Positions 15,586 to 25,165 are shown, numbered from the stretch's first letter. The stretch: 64,000 bases of DNA from Patulibacter minatonensis DSM 18081 (GCF_000519325.1 NZ_KI912613.1:3801859-3865858), one strand, 5' to 3'. Translations and numbers: made by a program. The notes: a model not told the origin generated them from the letters alone.

Positions 15586-16125
15586 GTGACCCTCGCCGAG
15601 CGTCTGATCGCCATCCACCGGGCGCTCGACGCCGCGGAGGTCCCGCACGCCTTCGGCGGCGCCATCGCCTACTGGACGCTCGACCCGCGCGGGACGAGCG
15701 ACATCGACGTCAACATCTTCGTCCCGGCCGAGGACAACGGTCCGGCGCTCTCCGCGCTACCCGATGGCATCGACTTGCCGGACGGGGCCTCGGCCACGAT
15801 CGCGGACGACGGCCAGATGCGCCTGTGGTGGGACGGCACGCCCGTCGATGTCTTCTTCGACTACGCGCCGGTGCACGCCGAGGCGGGCCGGTACCGGAGG
15901 ATCGTGCCCTTCGCGGGGGGCGAGACCCCGGTCCTCGGGCCCGAGGAGCTCGTCGTGTTCAAGGTGGTCGGGGACCGCACGAAGGACTGGGCGGACATCG
16001 AGGCCGTCGTCGCGGCGGGGACCGTCGACCTGTCGATCGTCCGGACGCTGCTCCACGAGATGGTCGGTGACGACGACCCGCGCCTCGACCGCCTCGTCGA
16101 GGCGGAGCGCCGGGGCCGCGGCTGA
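15586..16125 (+). CDS. Nucleotidyltransferase-fold protein
   Basis: 179 residues from GTG 15586; GTG 15490, overlapping the previous stop as GTGA, would add a low-complexity 32-residue N-terminus. Residues 17-40 hold the motif of MNT/AbiEii-like nucleotidyltransferases (HAFGGAIAYWTLDPRGTSDI followed by DV), with a third acidic position likely in TPVDVFFDY. LGPEELVVFKVVGDRTKDWA, then DIEAVV matches the helical part of the same superfamily, including some toxin nucleotidyltransferases. No HEPN or antitoxin partner lies next to it, so a toxin-antitoxin role is unsupported. Confidence 0.75.
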   Translation: MTLAERLIAIHRALDAAEVPHAFGGAIAYWTLDPRGTSDIDVNIFVPAEDNGPALSALPDGIDLPDGASATIADDGQMRLWWDGTPVDVFFDYAPVHAEAGRYRRIVPFAGGETPVLGPEELVVFKVVGDRTKDWADIEAVVAAGTVDLSIVRTLLHEMVGDDDPRLDRLVEAERRGRG

Positions 16126-16177
16126 CGTCGCCTCGAACGCCGCTCGCCAGCAGCACCGCCCGTCCCGCCGTGATCGC

Positions 16178-17629
16178 TCAGTACGGATTCGGCTGCAGCG
16201 TCGCGACCGCTGCCTGCTCGCCCGGGGCCGGACGCACCGGGTCGGTGCGCGGGTCGGCGCCGTCGGTCCAGGTCAGGGCATCGCCCATGAAGGACGGGGT
16301 CGTGGTCGTCGTGCCCACGTCGCGGCGGCCGGCCGCGTCGACGAGCGTGAGCGTCGAGCGGGCCGGATCCGATGTCGGGGAGATCGGCGTCGTCCACGCG
16401 ACCGCGCCCGGACGGACGACCGCGCCGACCGGGAACTCGACGCGCCCCGTCCGACCCGGATAGGTCGGCGGTCCGGGGATCCCCGGACCTGCGAGGCCAC
16501 CCGGCACCGTGGTCGTCGAACGGTCCCCGAGGCGCAGGATCTCGGTCGAGTACGAGAAGGAGACGGAGCTGTACGACCGGGCCAGGAGGGTGCGCTCGAC
16601 GAGGAGCCACGACCCGGTCCGCGCCACGCGGACGACCCTTCGCGTGTGCCCGGCGACGCCGTCGCCCCGCGTCACGACGACCCGGCGGAGAGCGCCCGAC
16701 GACGGATCGCAGACCAGGAGGAACGCCCACTCGGTGGGCTTGCGGGCCTCGGGCGCGTCGGTCGCGCCGCCGATGTCGGCGACGCGCAGCCCCGCCAGCG
16801 GCGACCACCGGGTCGCGTCGACCCGCGGGCACCGGCCCTTCACGGCGGGTGCGAACCTCAGCAGCGTCGCGCTGCCGTCGAGCGCGACGTGCTGGTCGTC
16901 GGCGACCCGGACGACGTGCGGGTCAGCGACGCCGGACGGCCGGCGCAACGCCTTCACGGATCCTCCGCGCGACCAGGCCCAGACGTTGCGACGGGCGTCA
17001 CCGGACCGGCGGGTGAGCGCCCACGCGACGTCCCCGTGGGCGGAGACCTGGAGACGACCGTCGACCGCCCGGCCCGCCCGTGTCGGCACCGTCGACGTCT
17101 GCCGCACGCCTTTCACGCGGCCGCCGACGATCCTGCCGACGTGGACCGACCCGCGGGCGCCCCGGGTCGTGCGCCACGCGACGAAGGCCCCGCCGACGCT
17201 CACGCCTGCGAGGCGGGTTCCACGGGCCGGGGAGGGCAGGACGGCCAAGCGCCCACGCTCGACGCACAGCGTCACGTGGCGACGCCCCCGTCGGTCGCGA
17301 TCGTCGCGGACGAACGGCTGCTTGCTGTCGCCGTCCCCGTACAGCCGGTCCTCGTCGAGGCCGAACTGCAGGGTGGTCTGCCGGAAGTCGACGGGGTAGT
17401 CCGAGCGCGGGCGTCCCTGCCGGGTCAAGGTCGTGCGGCGGTCGTCGACGCCCTGCGTCACGAGGATGTCCGTCGTGGTGGCGGTCGCGGCCGGACAGGC
17501 GGCGGCCCCCGCCGTGGCGGGCATCACCGCGATGGCGGCGGCTGCGGACACGGCGACGAGGAGTGGGCCGAGGCGCCCGCGGGTCGTGCGGGGCGGACGG
17601 GAGAACGGGAAGAACGATCGAGCGAGCAC
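16178..17629 (-). CDS. Secreted beta-propeller-like protein of unknown function
   Basis: 483 residues from GTG 17629. A Sec signal (LGPLLVAVSAAAAIAVMPATAGAAA) is followed by repeated beta-strand segments with WAW, VSVGGAFVAWRTT and GDVAWALTRRSG motifs spaced ~45-60 residues apart. This resembles WD40/TolB-like propellers, but no family signature is clear. Cys residues are few. It lies just after the diguanylate cyclase gene in the same direction (83-base gap) and may be co-transcribed, but no functional link can be shown. Confidence 0.65.
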   Translation of the reverse strand: MLARSFFPFSRPPRTTRGRLGPLLVAVSAAAAIAVMPATAGAAACPAATATTTDILVTQGVDDRRTTLTRQGRPRSDYPVDFRQTTLQFGLDEDRLYGDGDSKQPFVRDDRDRRGRRHVTLCVERGRLAVLPSPARGTRLAGVSVGGAFVAWRTTRGARGSVHVGRIVGGRVKGVRQTSTVPTRAGRAVDGRLQVSAHGDVAWALTRRSGDARRNVWAWSRGGSVKALRRPSGVADPHVVRVADDQHVALDGSATLLRFAPAVKGRCPRVDATRWSPLAGLRVADIGGATDAPEARKPTEWAFLLVCDPSSGALRRVVVTRGDGVAGHTRRVVRVARTGSWLLVERTLLARSYSSVSFSYSTEILRLGDRSTTTVPGGLAGPGIPGPPTYPGRTGRVEFPVGAVVRPGAVAWTTPISPTSDPARSTLTLVDAAGRRDVGTTTTTPSFMGDALTWTDGADPRTDPVRPAPGEQAAVATLQPNPY

Positions 17630-17712
17630 GGCTCATCCTGGGACGACGACGGGACGATGCCATCATCCACGACCGCCTGACCCGGACGGGCGTTCGTCGA
17701 TCTCGTCCCGGC

Positions 17713-19422
17713 TCAGCCGACGACGACGCGGTCGCGCCCCGCGACCTTCGCGGCGTAGAGCGCGGCGTCCGCACGGGCCACGAGCGTCGTCGCACCCTCG
17801 ACGCGGTCCCAGGTGGCGACGCCGAACGAGCACGTGACCTCGGTGGGCATGGAGGACCGCAGGCGCTCGATGACGCTGCCGGCGATCTGGCCGTCGACGC
17901 CGGGGAGGAGCAGCAGGAACTCCTCGCCGCCGAAGCGCCCGACGATGTCGTCGCCGCGCAGCTCGGCACGCCAGGCCCCGGCGATCTCCGCCAGGATCCG
18001 GTCGCCCTCGGGGTGGCCGTAGGTGTCGTTGAACGCCTTGAAGCGGTCGACGTCGACCATCGCGACGGTGAAGGGCTGTCCGGAGCGGTCGGCGCGCTTG
18101 ACGCCCTGGTCGAGCGCCATGTCGAGCGCGCGGCGGTTCGGCAGGCCCGTGAGGCCGTCCACCAGCGCCTGCTCGCGGAGCCGGGCGACGAGGTCGGCCC
18201 GCTCGATCGCGACCGCGGACTCGGCGGCCAGGAGGGCGGAGATCGCGAGCCGTCGCTCGCCCGGGGCCGAGATCCGGCTCGTCCAGCCGCAGAGGAGCAC
18301 GCCGATCGACCGCTCGTCGAGGAGCACCGGCTCGATCACGACGGAGACGACGCCGGTCCGCTCGATGACGGCGCGGTCGGTCCCCGCGATCACCTGCATG
18401 TCGGGGATGAACCGACGGCGGGCGGTGCGCAGGACGTCCCCGGCGATCGACCGGCCCTCGGCCACGTCGACCTGGATCGGGCCGGCGTCGCCCGACCACG
18501 CACGCGCCACGAGGCGTCCGTCCCCGTCGGGCTCGAAGAGCATCGCGACGTCGCAGCCGATGAGCTCCTGGGCGGCGACGCAGATGGTGGTCCGGGCGTC
18601 GCCCCGCCGGCCGATGTCGCGGGAGACGCGCGCGAAGATCGCCAGGTCGCCCGCCATCTCGGCGCGGCGCTTGTGGCGGCTGCCGTCGATCGTCACGACC
18701 AGCAGGAGGACCGACGCGCCGAGCCCGAGGATGGTGGCGAGCGCCGAGGACCCCAGATCCAGGCCCGTCCCGGTGCTCCCGGGCGGTGCCGGCCCGAAGG
18801 TCACGGCCGCCATGCCCGTGTAGTGGAGCCCCGCGACCGCGATCCCGAGGCTCGTCGCCGCCCCGAGGCGCCCGAGCGGGCTCCACTCGGTGTTCTCGCC
18901 CTGCATCGACGCGACCGACCCGAGGGCGAGGAGCGACGCGGCGTACGCGATCACCATCGAGACGACGACCAGCGTGACGTCCCATGTCATGCTGGCGTCC
19001 GACCGGATCCCGGCCATGCTCGTGTAGTGCATCGCCGACACCGCGAGCCCCATGAAGGACGCGGAGAGGAACACCCGGCTGCGCGTGACGCGCGGCTGCG
19101 CGACGAGCGACAGGGAGATCGTCGACCCGGCCGCGGCGAAGACGACCGACAGCAGGACGAGGTCGATCCGGAACGAGAAGCCGTGGCTGTCCTCGAGCCC
19201 GAGCATCGCCAGGAAGTGCATGCCCCAGATGCCGCACCCCATGGTGAGGCCCGACACGATCAGCAGGCGGCGGCGCTGCGGCGCGTCGGCGCGGAGCGCC
19301 CGGGCGGCGATCTCGAGGGCGACGAAGGCGGTGGCGACGGCGGCGACGAACGACACGATCGCCAGGCCGGGGTCGACGTCGGTGAGCAGATGCCGCGTCG
19401 CGCCTCCTTCCATGCCGACCAT
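17713..19422 (-). CDS. Membrane diguanylate cyclase, MHYT-GAF-GGDEF
   Basis: 569 residues from ATG 19422; ATG 19413 has better spacing (10 bases) to GGGGAG and may be the true start. The N-terminal ~240 residues contain three MHYT-type motifs (MHFLAM, MHYTSM, LHYTGM) in a multi-pass sensor domain proposed to sense gases or copper. A GAF-like segment follows (residues ~275-400). The C-terminal GGDEF domain has GGEEF at 498-502 and an RGDD inhibitory I-site five residues before it, so it should be active and feedback-inhibited by c-di-GMP. It makes the ligand of the pilin riboswitches in this window. Confidence 0.92.
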   Translation of the reverse strand: MVGMEGGATRHLLTDVDPGLAIVSFVAAVATAFVALEIAARALRADAPQRRRLLIVSGLTMGCGIWGMHFLAMLGLEDSHGFSFRIDLVLLSVVFAAAGSTISLSLVAQPRVTRSRVFLSASFMGLAVSAMHYTSMAGIRSDASMTWDVTLVVVSMVIAYAASLLALGSVASMQGENTEWSPLGRLGAATSLGIAVAGLHYTGMAAVTFGPAPPGSTGTGLDLGSSALATILGLGASVLLLVVTIDGSRHKRRAEMAGDLAIFARVSRDIGRRGDARTTICVAAQELIGCDVAMLFEPDGDGRLVARAWSGDAGPIQVDVAEGRSIAGDVLRTARRRFIPDMQVIAGTDRAVIERTGVVSVVIEPVLLDERSIGVLLCGWTSRISAPGERRLAISALLAAESAVAIERADLVARLREQALVDGLTGLPNRRALDMALDQGVKRADRSGQPFTVAMVDVDRFKAFNDTYGHPEGDRILAEIAGAWRAELRGDDIVGRFGGEEFLLLLPGVDGQIAGSVIERLRSSMPTEVTCSFGVATWDRVEGATTLVARADAALYAAKVAGRDRVVVG

Positions 19423-19632
19423 GCTCCCCGAAGTCGACGGTTGCGCAAGGGATCTTGAGCGTTCGGTACGAATTGATACGCGCCCGACACGCGAACGACA
19501 CCCCCGCGGCGTACACGTGCGGGAATCGGTGGGTCGGCCGGTGTGGATCGGGTGGTGCGAGCTCAGGTCAACCGCCGCCCGGGCCGGGCCATCTGCGGAC
19601 GACACCGTTCCCAAACGATCGGCGGGCCTGCG

Positions 19633-19638
19633 TAGTCT
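19633..19638 (+). promoter_or_regulatory. -10 box of the acylase gene (leaderless type)
   Basis: TAGTCT ends 6 bases before ATG 19645, so transcription would begin at or next to the start codon. No Shine-Dalgarno is present. Confidence 0.5.
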
Positions 19639-19644
19639 GCGCAG

Positions 19645-22281
19645 ATGACGCAGGCGTCACGATTCCGCACCGTCCTCCTCGCCCTGGCCCTCGCGGTCCC
19701 GGCGACGTTGGGCGCCCGACCAGCGTCGGCCGCCGACCGGTACGACGTGACGGTCGCCCGCACCGCGTACGGGATCCCGCACATCAAGGCCAAGGACTTC
19801 GCGTCCCTGGGCTACGGATACGCGCAGGCGCTGGCCGAGGACGACGCCTGCACCGTCGCGGAGACGTACGTCACGGTGGCCGGTGAACGGTCGCGGTGGT
19901 TCGGGCCCGACAAGAGCTACGAGATCCGGGGCAACGGGTCGCGCGCGAAGAACCTCAACAGCGACTTCTTCTACCAGCGGATCAAGGACCGCGGCACCGT
20001 CGAGCGGCTCGTCGCCGTCCCGCCGCCGGTCGGCCCGAAGCCGGAGATCATCCAGGCCGTCCGCGGGTACGTCGCCGGCTGGAACGCCTGGCTGAAGCGC
20101 ATCGGCGGGCCCGCCGGCATCACGAACCCCGCGTGTCGCGGGAAGGCCTGGGTGCGGCCGATCACCGCGATCGACGTCTACCGACGGTTCCACCAGCTCG
20201 CGATCCTCGCGTCCGGCGGCGTCGCCATCGACGGCATCGCGGAGGCCCAGCCGCTGACGGGCCCGGTCGACGCGCAGGCCGCGGCGCGCACCGTCGCGCC
20301 CGGCGAGCTCGACCGCCGGCTCGGTGGACTCGGGTCCAACGCCTACGCGATCGGGAGGACGGGCTCGCGCGACGGCCACGGCCTGCTCTACGGCAACCCG
20401 CACTTCCCGTGGCAGGGTTCCGAGCGCTTCTACCAAGCGCACCTCACGGTCCCCGGGAAGCTCGACGTCACCGGCGGATCGCTGCTGGGCGTCCCGATCG
20501 TGCTGATCGGCGCCACGCATGGCGTCGCCTGGAGCCACACCGTGTCGACCGCGCGGCGGTTCGTGCCGTACCAGCTGCAGCTCGTGCCGGGTGTGCCGAC
20601 GAAGTACGTCGAGGACGGCGTCGTCAAGGACATGCGCGGCGATCGCGTCACGGTCCAGGTGCCCGGGAGCGGGGGGAAGCTCGTCCCACGGACGCGGACG
20701 CTGTGGTCGTCGGACCACGGCCCCATCTTCACCTCGCTCCTCGGGCTCTCGCTGTTCCCGTGGTCGCCCGTGAACGCCTACGCGCTGTACGACGGCAACG
20801 CCGAGAACTTCGGCCGACTGATGAACCACTTCTTCGACATGGACCAGGCCCAGTCCACGCAGGACGTGGAGTCGATCCTGAAGAAGTACGAGGGCATCCC
20901 GTGGGTCAACACGATCGCGGCCGACACCGCCGGGAACGCCTACTACGCGGACATCGGCAACGTGCCGAACATCGACGCGAAGAAGTACGACGCGTGCGAG
21001 ACCGTGCTCGGGCGGACGACCGACACCCTGCAGCGGCTGCCGATCCTCGACGGCTCCCGGACCGCGTGCCGGCCCGGGACCGACGCCGACGCCGCGGTGC
21101 CCGGGATCCTCGGGCCCAAGGCGCTGCCGTCGTTGCGCCGGGACGACCACGTCTCGAACATGAACGACTCGTACTGGCTGACGAACCCGGCGAAGCCGCT
21201 CGAGGGCTTCAGCCGGATCATCGGCGACGAGCGCACGGCCCGGACGCTCCGGACCCGCCTCGGGATCACGCAGCTGCAGGAGCGCCTGGCGGGCACCGAC
21301 GGGCTCCCCGGCAAGGGCTTCGACCTGGAGAACCTCATGCAGGTCGGGATGGGCAACCGGGTCCTCAGCGGCGAGCTCTGGCGCGACCAGCTCGTCGCCG
21401 GGTGCACGTCGGAGGCCTGCCGGGTCCTGCGGGGCTGGGACCTCCACAACGACCTCGACTCGAAGGGCGCCGTCCTGTGGCAGCGCTTCGTCGAGCGGCT
21501 CGGGACCGTGATCCCGAGCATCGTCACCGGGCTGCCGGTCGCGTCGTCGGTCGTCGGGCCGTTCCGGACGCCGTTCGACCCCGCCGACCCCGTGAACACC
21601 CCCGGCGGGCTCAACGCGCTCACGCCGACCGTCCCGGTCGCGCTGAACCAGGCGGTCGACGACCTCGCGAAGGCCGGCCTGCCGATCGACGCGACGCTCC
21701 GCCAGGGGCAGACGGTGACGCGACGCGGCGAGCGGATCCCGATCCCCGGCGGTCCCGGCCCGAGCGGCATCTTCAACGTGATCACCCCCGTCTGGAACCC
21801 CGCGAAGGGGTACACCGAGGTCGTCCACGGCTCGTCGTTCGTGCAGGCGGTGCACCTGACCCCGGGCTGCCCCGAGATCCGCACGATCCTGACCTACGGG
21901 GAGTCCGACGACCCGACGTCGGAGCGCTCGAGCGACCAGACGAAGCTCTTCAGCCAGAAGAAGTGGGTCACCGCGCCGTTCTGCGCGAAGGACCTCGAGG
22001 CCGACCGCTCCGCGGTGCGGGTCCACGCCGCCGACGACGGCTCGGTCGTCGCACGGGTGGAGGAGGCACGGGGGAAGTCACGCCCGCGCGTGACGGTGAC
22101 CCGGACCTCCGGTCGCGCCGGCAAGGTCGTCGTCCGCGTCCGCCGCGGGAAGCGCGTGCTGCGCACCGTCCGGCGGCGCGGGGTCGAGGTCACGACGTCC
22201 CCGACCGTGAAGCGCGGGACCTACCGGATCGACGTGATCGTCGGGAAGCGGGTGCTGCGGATCCCGGCGAAGCAACGCTGA
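19645..22281 (+). CDS. Secreted penicillin/acyl-homoserine-lactone acylase family protein
   Basis: 878 residues from ATG 19645. Sec signal (TVLLALALAVPATLGARPAS). The family is an Ntn hydrolase made as a proenzyme: alpha chain (DVTVARTAYGIPHIKAKDFA, GYGYAQALAEDDAC), linker, then autocleavage before Ser231 in GLG-SNAYAIG, the new N-terminal nucleophile. GNPHFPWQGSERFYQ and NDSYWLTNPAKP match the oxyanion and substrate regions. A basic C-terminal extension (residues ~790-878, RVTVTRTSGRAGKVVVRVRR) looks like a beta-sandwich cell-wall tail. Substrates could be N-acyl homoserine lactones, acyl peptides or beta-lactams; sequence does not decide. Confidence 0.88.
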   Translation: MTQASRFRTVLLALALAVPATLGARPASAADRYDVTVARTAYGIPHIKAKDFASLGYGYAQALAEDDACTVAETYVTVAGERSRWFGPDKSYEIRGNGSRAKNLNSDFFYQRIKDRGTVERLVAVPPPVGPKPEIIQAVRGYVAGWNAWLKRIGGPAGITNPACRGKAWVRPITAIDVYRRFHQLAILASGGVAIDGIAEAQPLTGPVDAQAAARTVAPGELDRRLGGLGSNAYAIGRTGSRDGHGLLYGNPHFPWQGSERFYQAHLTVPGKLDVTGGSLLGVPIVLIGATHGVAWSHTVSTARRFVPYQLQLVPGVPTKYVEDGVVKDMRGDRVTVQVPGSGGKLVPRTRTLWSSDHGPIFTSLLGLSLFPWSPVNAYALYDGNAENFGRLMNHFFDMDQAQSTQDVESILKKYEGIPWVNTIAADTAGNAYYADIGNVPNIDAKKYDACETVLGRTTDTLQRLPILDGSRTACRPGTDADAAVPGILGPKALPSLRRDDHVSNMNDSYWLTNPAKPLEGFSRIIGDERTARTLRTRLGITQLQERLAGTDGLPGKGFDLENLMQVGMGNRVLSGELWRDQLVAGCTSEACRVLRGWDLHNDLDSKGAVLWQRFVERLGTVIPSIVTGLPVASSVVGPFRTPFDPADPVNTPGGLNALTPTVPVALNQAVDDLAKAGLPIDATLRQGQTVTRRGERIPIPGGPGPSGIFNVITPVWNPAKGYTEVVHGSSFVQAVHLTPGCPEIRTILTYGESDDPTSERSSDQTKLFSQKKWVTAPFCAKDLEADRSAVRVHAADDGSVVARVEEARGKSRPRVTVTRTSGRAGKVVVRVRRGKRVLRTVRRRGVEVTTSPTVKRGTYRIDVIVGKRVLRIPAKQR

Positions 22282-22294
22282 GCGGCACCGAGCA

Positions 22295-22316
22295 GCGTCC
22301 AGATTCGTCTGGACGC
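22295..22316 (+). terminator. Hairpin after the acylase gene
   Basis: Perfect 9-bp stem (22295-22303 with 22308-22316) closed by a stable TTCG loop, 14 bases after the acylase stop. No T-run. Confidence 0.6.
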
Positions 22317-22438
22317 GGTCAAGGACGATCGGCGGAGCGCCGATGGGTGAGGGACTCGCCACAGACTCGGCACGGTTCGCCGGTCACACGGCGGGATTCG
22401 CTCCGTAGGTTCGGCACTCCGACCCCCAGCTCCTCGTC

Positions 22439-23194
22439 ATGCTCCCGATGCTCATCGCCTTCGCCGCCGCCTTCGGGCTCCTGATCGGCTCGTTCCTCAA
22501 CGTCGTCGTCTACCGGATGCCCAACGGCATCTCGGTGGTCTCCGGCCGGTCGGAGTGCCCGGACTGCCACCACCAGATCCGCGCGTACGACAACGTGCCC
22601 GTGTTCTCGTGGCTCCTGCTGCGCGGCCACTGCCGCGACTGCCGCGCGCCGATCTCCGCGCGCTACCCGCTCGTCGAGGCCGTCACCGCGGTGCTCTGGG
22701 CGCTCGTCGCCGCGGTCGCCGACAGCACCGTGGACGCGGTCCTCGGGATCGTCCTCGTCACCGCCCTGGTGCCGGTGACGCTGATCGACCTCGAGCACTT
22801 CCGGATCCCGAACAAGATCACGTACCCGGCCGCGGTGATCGCGCTGGTCGCCGGGCTCGCGCTCGACCCGTCGGGCGAGCCGGACCGCCTGATCGCCGCC
22901 GCTGCGGCCGCCGCGTTCCTGCTCGTCCCCGCCGCCCTCATCAGCGGCGGGATGGGCCTGGGCGACGTCAAGCTGATCGCCGTCCTCGGTCTCTGCCTCG
23001 GGCCGCCCGTCGCGGTCGCCCTGCTGGTCGCGCTCGTCGCCGGCAGCGTCGTGGGCGTCGTCCTCGCCGCTCGCAAGGGCGTCCAGGAGGCCCGCAAGAC
23101 GAAGATCCCGTTCGGCCCCTACATCGCCTTCGGCGGGGTCGTCGCGATCGCCGTCGGCCAGCCGCTGATCGACGCGTACCTCAAGGCGTTCTGA
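22439..23194 (+). CDS. pilD: Prepilin peptidase / N-methyltransferase
   Basis: Membrane aspartic peptidase that removes prepilin leaders and methylates the new N-terminus. 251 residues from ATG 22439. The N-terminal methyltransferase region has the expected paired cysteines (CPDCHHQ and CRDC). Catalytic aspartates are in LIDLEHFRIPN and GMGLGDVKL. About seven to eight membrane segments, usual for the family. It precedes the pilM-pilN-pilO operon by 133 bases and should process the five prepilins at 7923-13554. Confidence 0.96.
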   Translation: MLPMLIAFAAAFGLLIGSFLNVVVYRMPNGISVVSGRSECPDCHHQIRAYDNVPVFSWLLLRGHCRDCRAPISARYPLVEAVTAVLWALVAAVADSTVDAVLGIVLVTALVPVTLIDLEHFRIPNKITYPAAVIALVAGLALDPSGEPDRLIAAAAAAAFLLVPAALISGGMGLGDVKLIAVLGLCLGPPVAVALLVALVAGSVVGVVLAARKGVQEARKTKIPFGPYIAFGGVVAIAVGQPLIDAYLKAF

Positions 23195-23327
23195 ACGTCA
23201 AACCCGGCCACCGCGACCGCTCGTCGCGCCTCGGACGAACGTCCAGCGCGTCGACGAACGGTCACCCGCCCCCGAGCCCGGCGTCGATACGACGAGCGAC
23301 CCCTCGGACAACCCGCGGTCCCCACCT

Positions 23328-24371
23328 ATGCCCAGCCGCCAGCTCACCCTTCCCCGACTGCCGAAGAGCCTCCCGACGCGGCGCCCGCAGAACGCGGCAC
23401 CCGTCGCCGGGATCCGCATCGGCGCCACCCACGTCTCCGTCGCGGTCGCCGCTCCGGCCTCCGGGCCGCTCGCCCCGCGCATCGCGGCGTCGGCCCCGCT
23501 GCCGGCCGGCGCGGTGAAGAACGGCGAGGTCGTCGACGCCGTCGCCGTCGCCCAAGCGCTCCGCCAGGCCGTCGCCGGGCACAGCGGCCTCGGCAAGCAG
23601 GCGCGCATCGGCGTCGGCTGCCAGAAGGTCGCCGTCCGCGTGATCGACCTGCCGCCGGTGCAGCGCGAGGAGGACGTCGTCGCCGCGGTCCGGATGCTCG
23701 CCAAGGAGCGGATCCCGACCGCCGCGGACAACGCGCTGATCGACTACCGGCTGCTGCCCGACGGCGTGACGGAGAACGGCCAGCCGCAGAAGCGGGCCCT
23801 CGTCGTCGCCGCCCGCCGCGAGCTCGTCGACGGCCACGTCGCCGCCGTCCGCGCCGCCGGCCTCGATCCGGTCGGCGTCGATCTCCTGGCGTTCGGGCTG
23901 TCCCGGACGGTCCGTCCGTCGGCCGCCACGCTGCTGCTCGACCTGGACGGCGTGACGACGCTCGCGATCAGCGGGCGGGACGACTGCCGTTTCGTGCGGA
24001 CCATCCCCGCTGGCATCGGCACCGTCGCCGAGGACCTGGCACAGCGCACGGGAGGCGACGTCGCGGCCGTCGAGGCCGCCCTGCTCGGCGACCGCAGCGG
24101 CGTCGACTACGAGCAGGACGAGGAGGGGCCCGCGATCGCCCGCACGATCCGCGCGATCGCGTCCACCGTCCGCACGTCGATCGACTTCCACGTCGAGCAG
24201 GAGGACGGCACCGCGCCCGAGACCTGCGTGATCAGCGGCCCCCTGGCCGCGCTGCCCGGCGTCGCCGCGCTGCTGCACGAGACGCTGGGCCTGCCCGTGG
24301 AGTCCGCCGGAGCGTTGTCCGGCGGTGCCGACCCCGTTGCGCTCGGTCTGAGCGTCGAGGAGGTGCGCTGA
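23328..24371 (+). CDS. pilM: Type IV pilus assembly ATPase-like protein PilM
   Basis: Cytoplasmic actin-like protein of the pilus platform, which binds the PilN N-terminus. 347 residues from ATG 23328. The fold is indicated by GIRIGATHVSVAVAA near the N-terminus (first phosphate loop), RVIDLPPVQREEDVVAAVRM (1B region) and ATLLLDLDGVTTLAI (second phosphate loop), then CVISGPLAALPG (adenosine motif). Its stop overlaps the pilN start by one base (TGATG). Length and order match PilM of other bacteria. Confidence 0.93.
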   Translation: MPSRQLTLPRLPKSLPTRRPQNAAPVAGIRIGATHVSVAVAAPASGPLAPRIAASAPLPAGAVKNGEVVDAVAVAQALRQAVAGHSGLGKQARIGVGCQKVAVRVIDLPPVQREEDVVAAVRMLAKERIPTAADNALIDYRLLPDGVTENGQPQKRALVVAARRELVDGHVAAVRAAGLDPVGVDLLAFGLSRTVRPSAATLLLDLDGVTTLAISGRDDCRFVRTIPAGIGTVAEDLAQRTGGDVAAVEAALLGDRSGVDYEQDEEGPAIARTIRAIASTVRTSIDFHVEQEDGTAPETCVISGPLAALPGVAALLHETLGLPVESAGALSGGADPVALGLSVEEVR

Positions 24372-25165
24372 TGCGCGCGATGAACCTGCTGCCGGTCGAG
24401 GAGCGCGGGGGAGCCCGCGCCGCCGGCGCCCCCAGCCGCCTGAACGCCGTCCATGGCATCGCCGGTGTCGGCGCGCTCGTGACGATCGGGATGCTCGGCA
24501 CCTGGGCGATGGCCAAGCAGGACACGTCCGACGCCAAGCAGTCCGAGGCCGCCGCGATCGCCCAGAGCGCCGCGTCGCAGGCCCAGGTCACGCGCCTGGC
24601 ACCGGTCGTCGCGTTCGACGCCCGGCGGGCGTCGCGCGAGGCCGCCGTGCTGCAGCTCGCCGCCGGTCGCACCGACTGGGCGGGCGTGCTCCGCGCGACC
24701 GCCGGCTCCCTGCCGTCGAACGTCACGGTGAGCACCCTGAAGCTCGCCGCCGCGGACGCCTCGGCCGCCGGCGCCACGACGACGTCCGCCGCGACGCCGG
24801 CCGGTCTCGGCGGGTCGGGCTCGGTCACCCTCTCCGTCTGCGCCGACACGCAACCGCGCGTCGCCACCACGCTGCGCCGCTTCCGGGCGCTGCCGCAGGT
24901 CGCGGACGTCGCGCTCAGCCAGACCAGCCGCGCCGGCAAGAGCGCCGACGGCGGGTCCGGCACGGCCGGGGCCCAGACCTGCACCGGCGTCCAGGCCGAC
25001 GCCGCGCTCGGCCTGTCCGCGGAGACGGTCATCGACGGCGCGTCCACCGCGACGCCCGCGTCCACCACCGGCACCGCCACGCCGGGGGCGACCCCGACGG
25101 CCACGACGACCACCCCCGGGGCCGCCACGCCCGCGGCGTCCACCACTACCGGAGCGAGCCGATGA
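24371..25165 (+). CDS. pilN: Pilus platform protein PilN with Thr/Pro-rich tail
   Basis: 264 residues from ATG 24371. The N-terminus (MRAMNLLPVEERG) carries the NLLP motif by which PilN docks on PilM. A single membrane segment follows (IAGVGALVTIGMLGTWAM), then a coiled-coil stretch and a ferredoxin-like domain (NVTVSTLKLAAAD, FRALPQVADVALSQ). The last ~40 residues are Thr/Ala/Pro repeats not usual in PilN. The gene overlaps pilO by 4 bases (ATGA). Confidence 0.9.
   Translation: MRAMNLLPVEERGGARAAGAPSRLNAVHGIAGVGALVTIGMLGTWAMAKQDTSDAKQSEAAAIAQSAASQAQVTRLAPVVAFDARRASREAAVLQLAAGRTDWAGVLRATAGSLPSNVTVSTLKLAAADASAAGATTTSAATPAGLGGSGSVTLSVCADTQPRVATTLRRFRALPQVADVALSQTSRAGKSADGGSGTAGAQTCTGVQADAALGLSAETVIDGASTATPASTTGTATPGATPTATTTTPGAATPAASTTTGASR

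Noticed and set aside
15586-16125. MNT/AbiEii toxin of a toxin-antitoxin pair
   Set aside because: The nucleotidyltransferase motif is present but no antitoxin, HEPN or AbiEi gene is adjacent; the AbiEi-like gene is 23 kb away.
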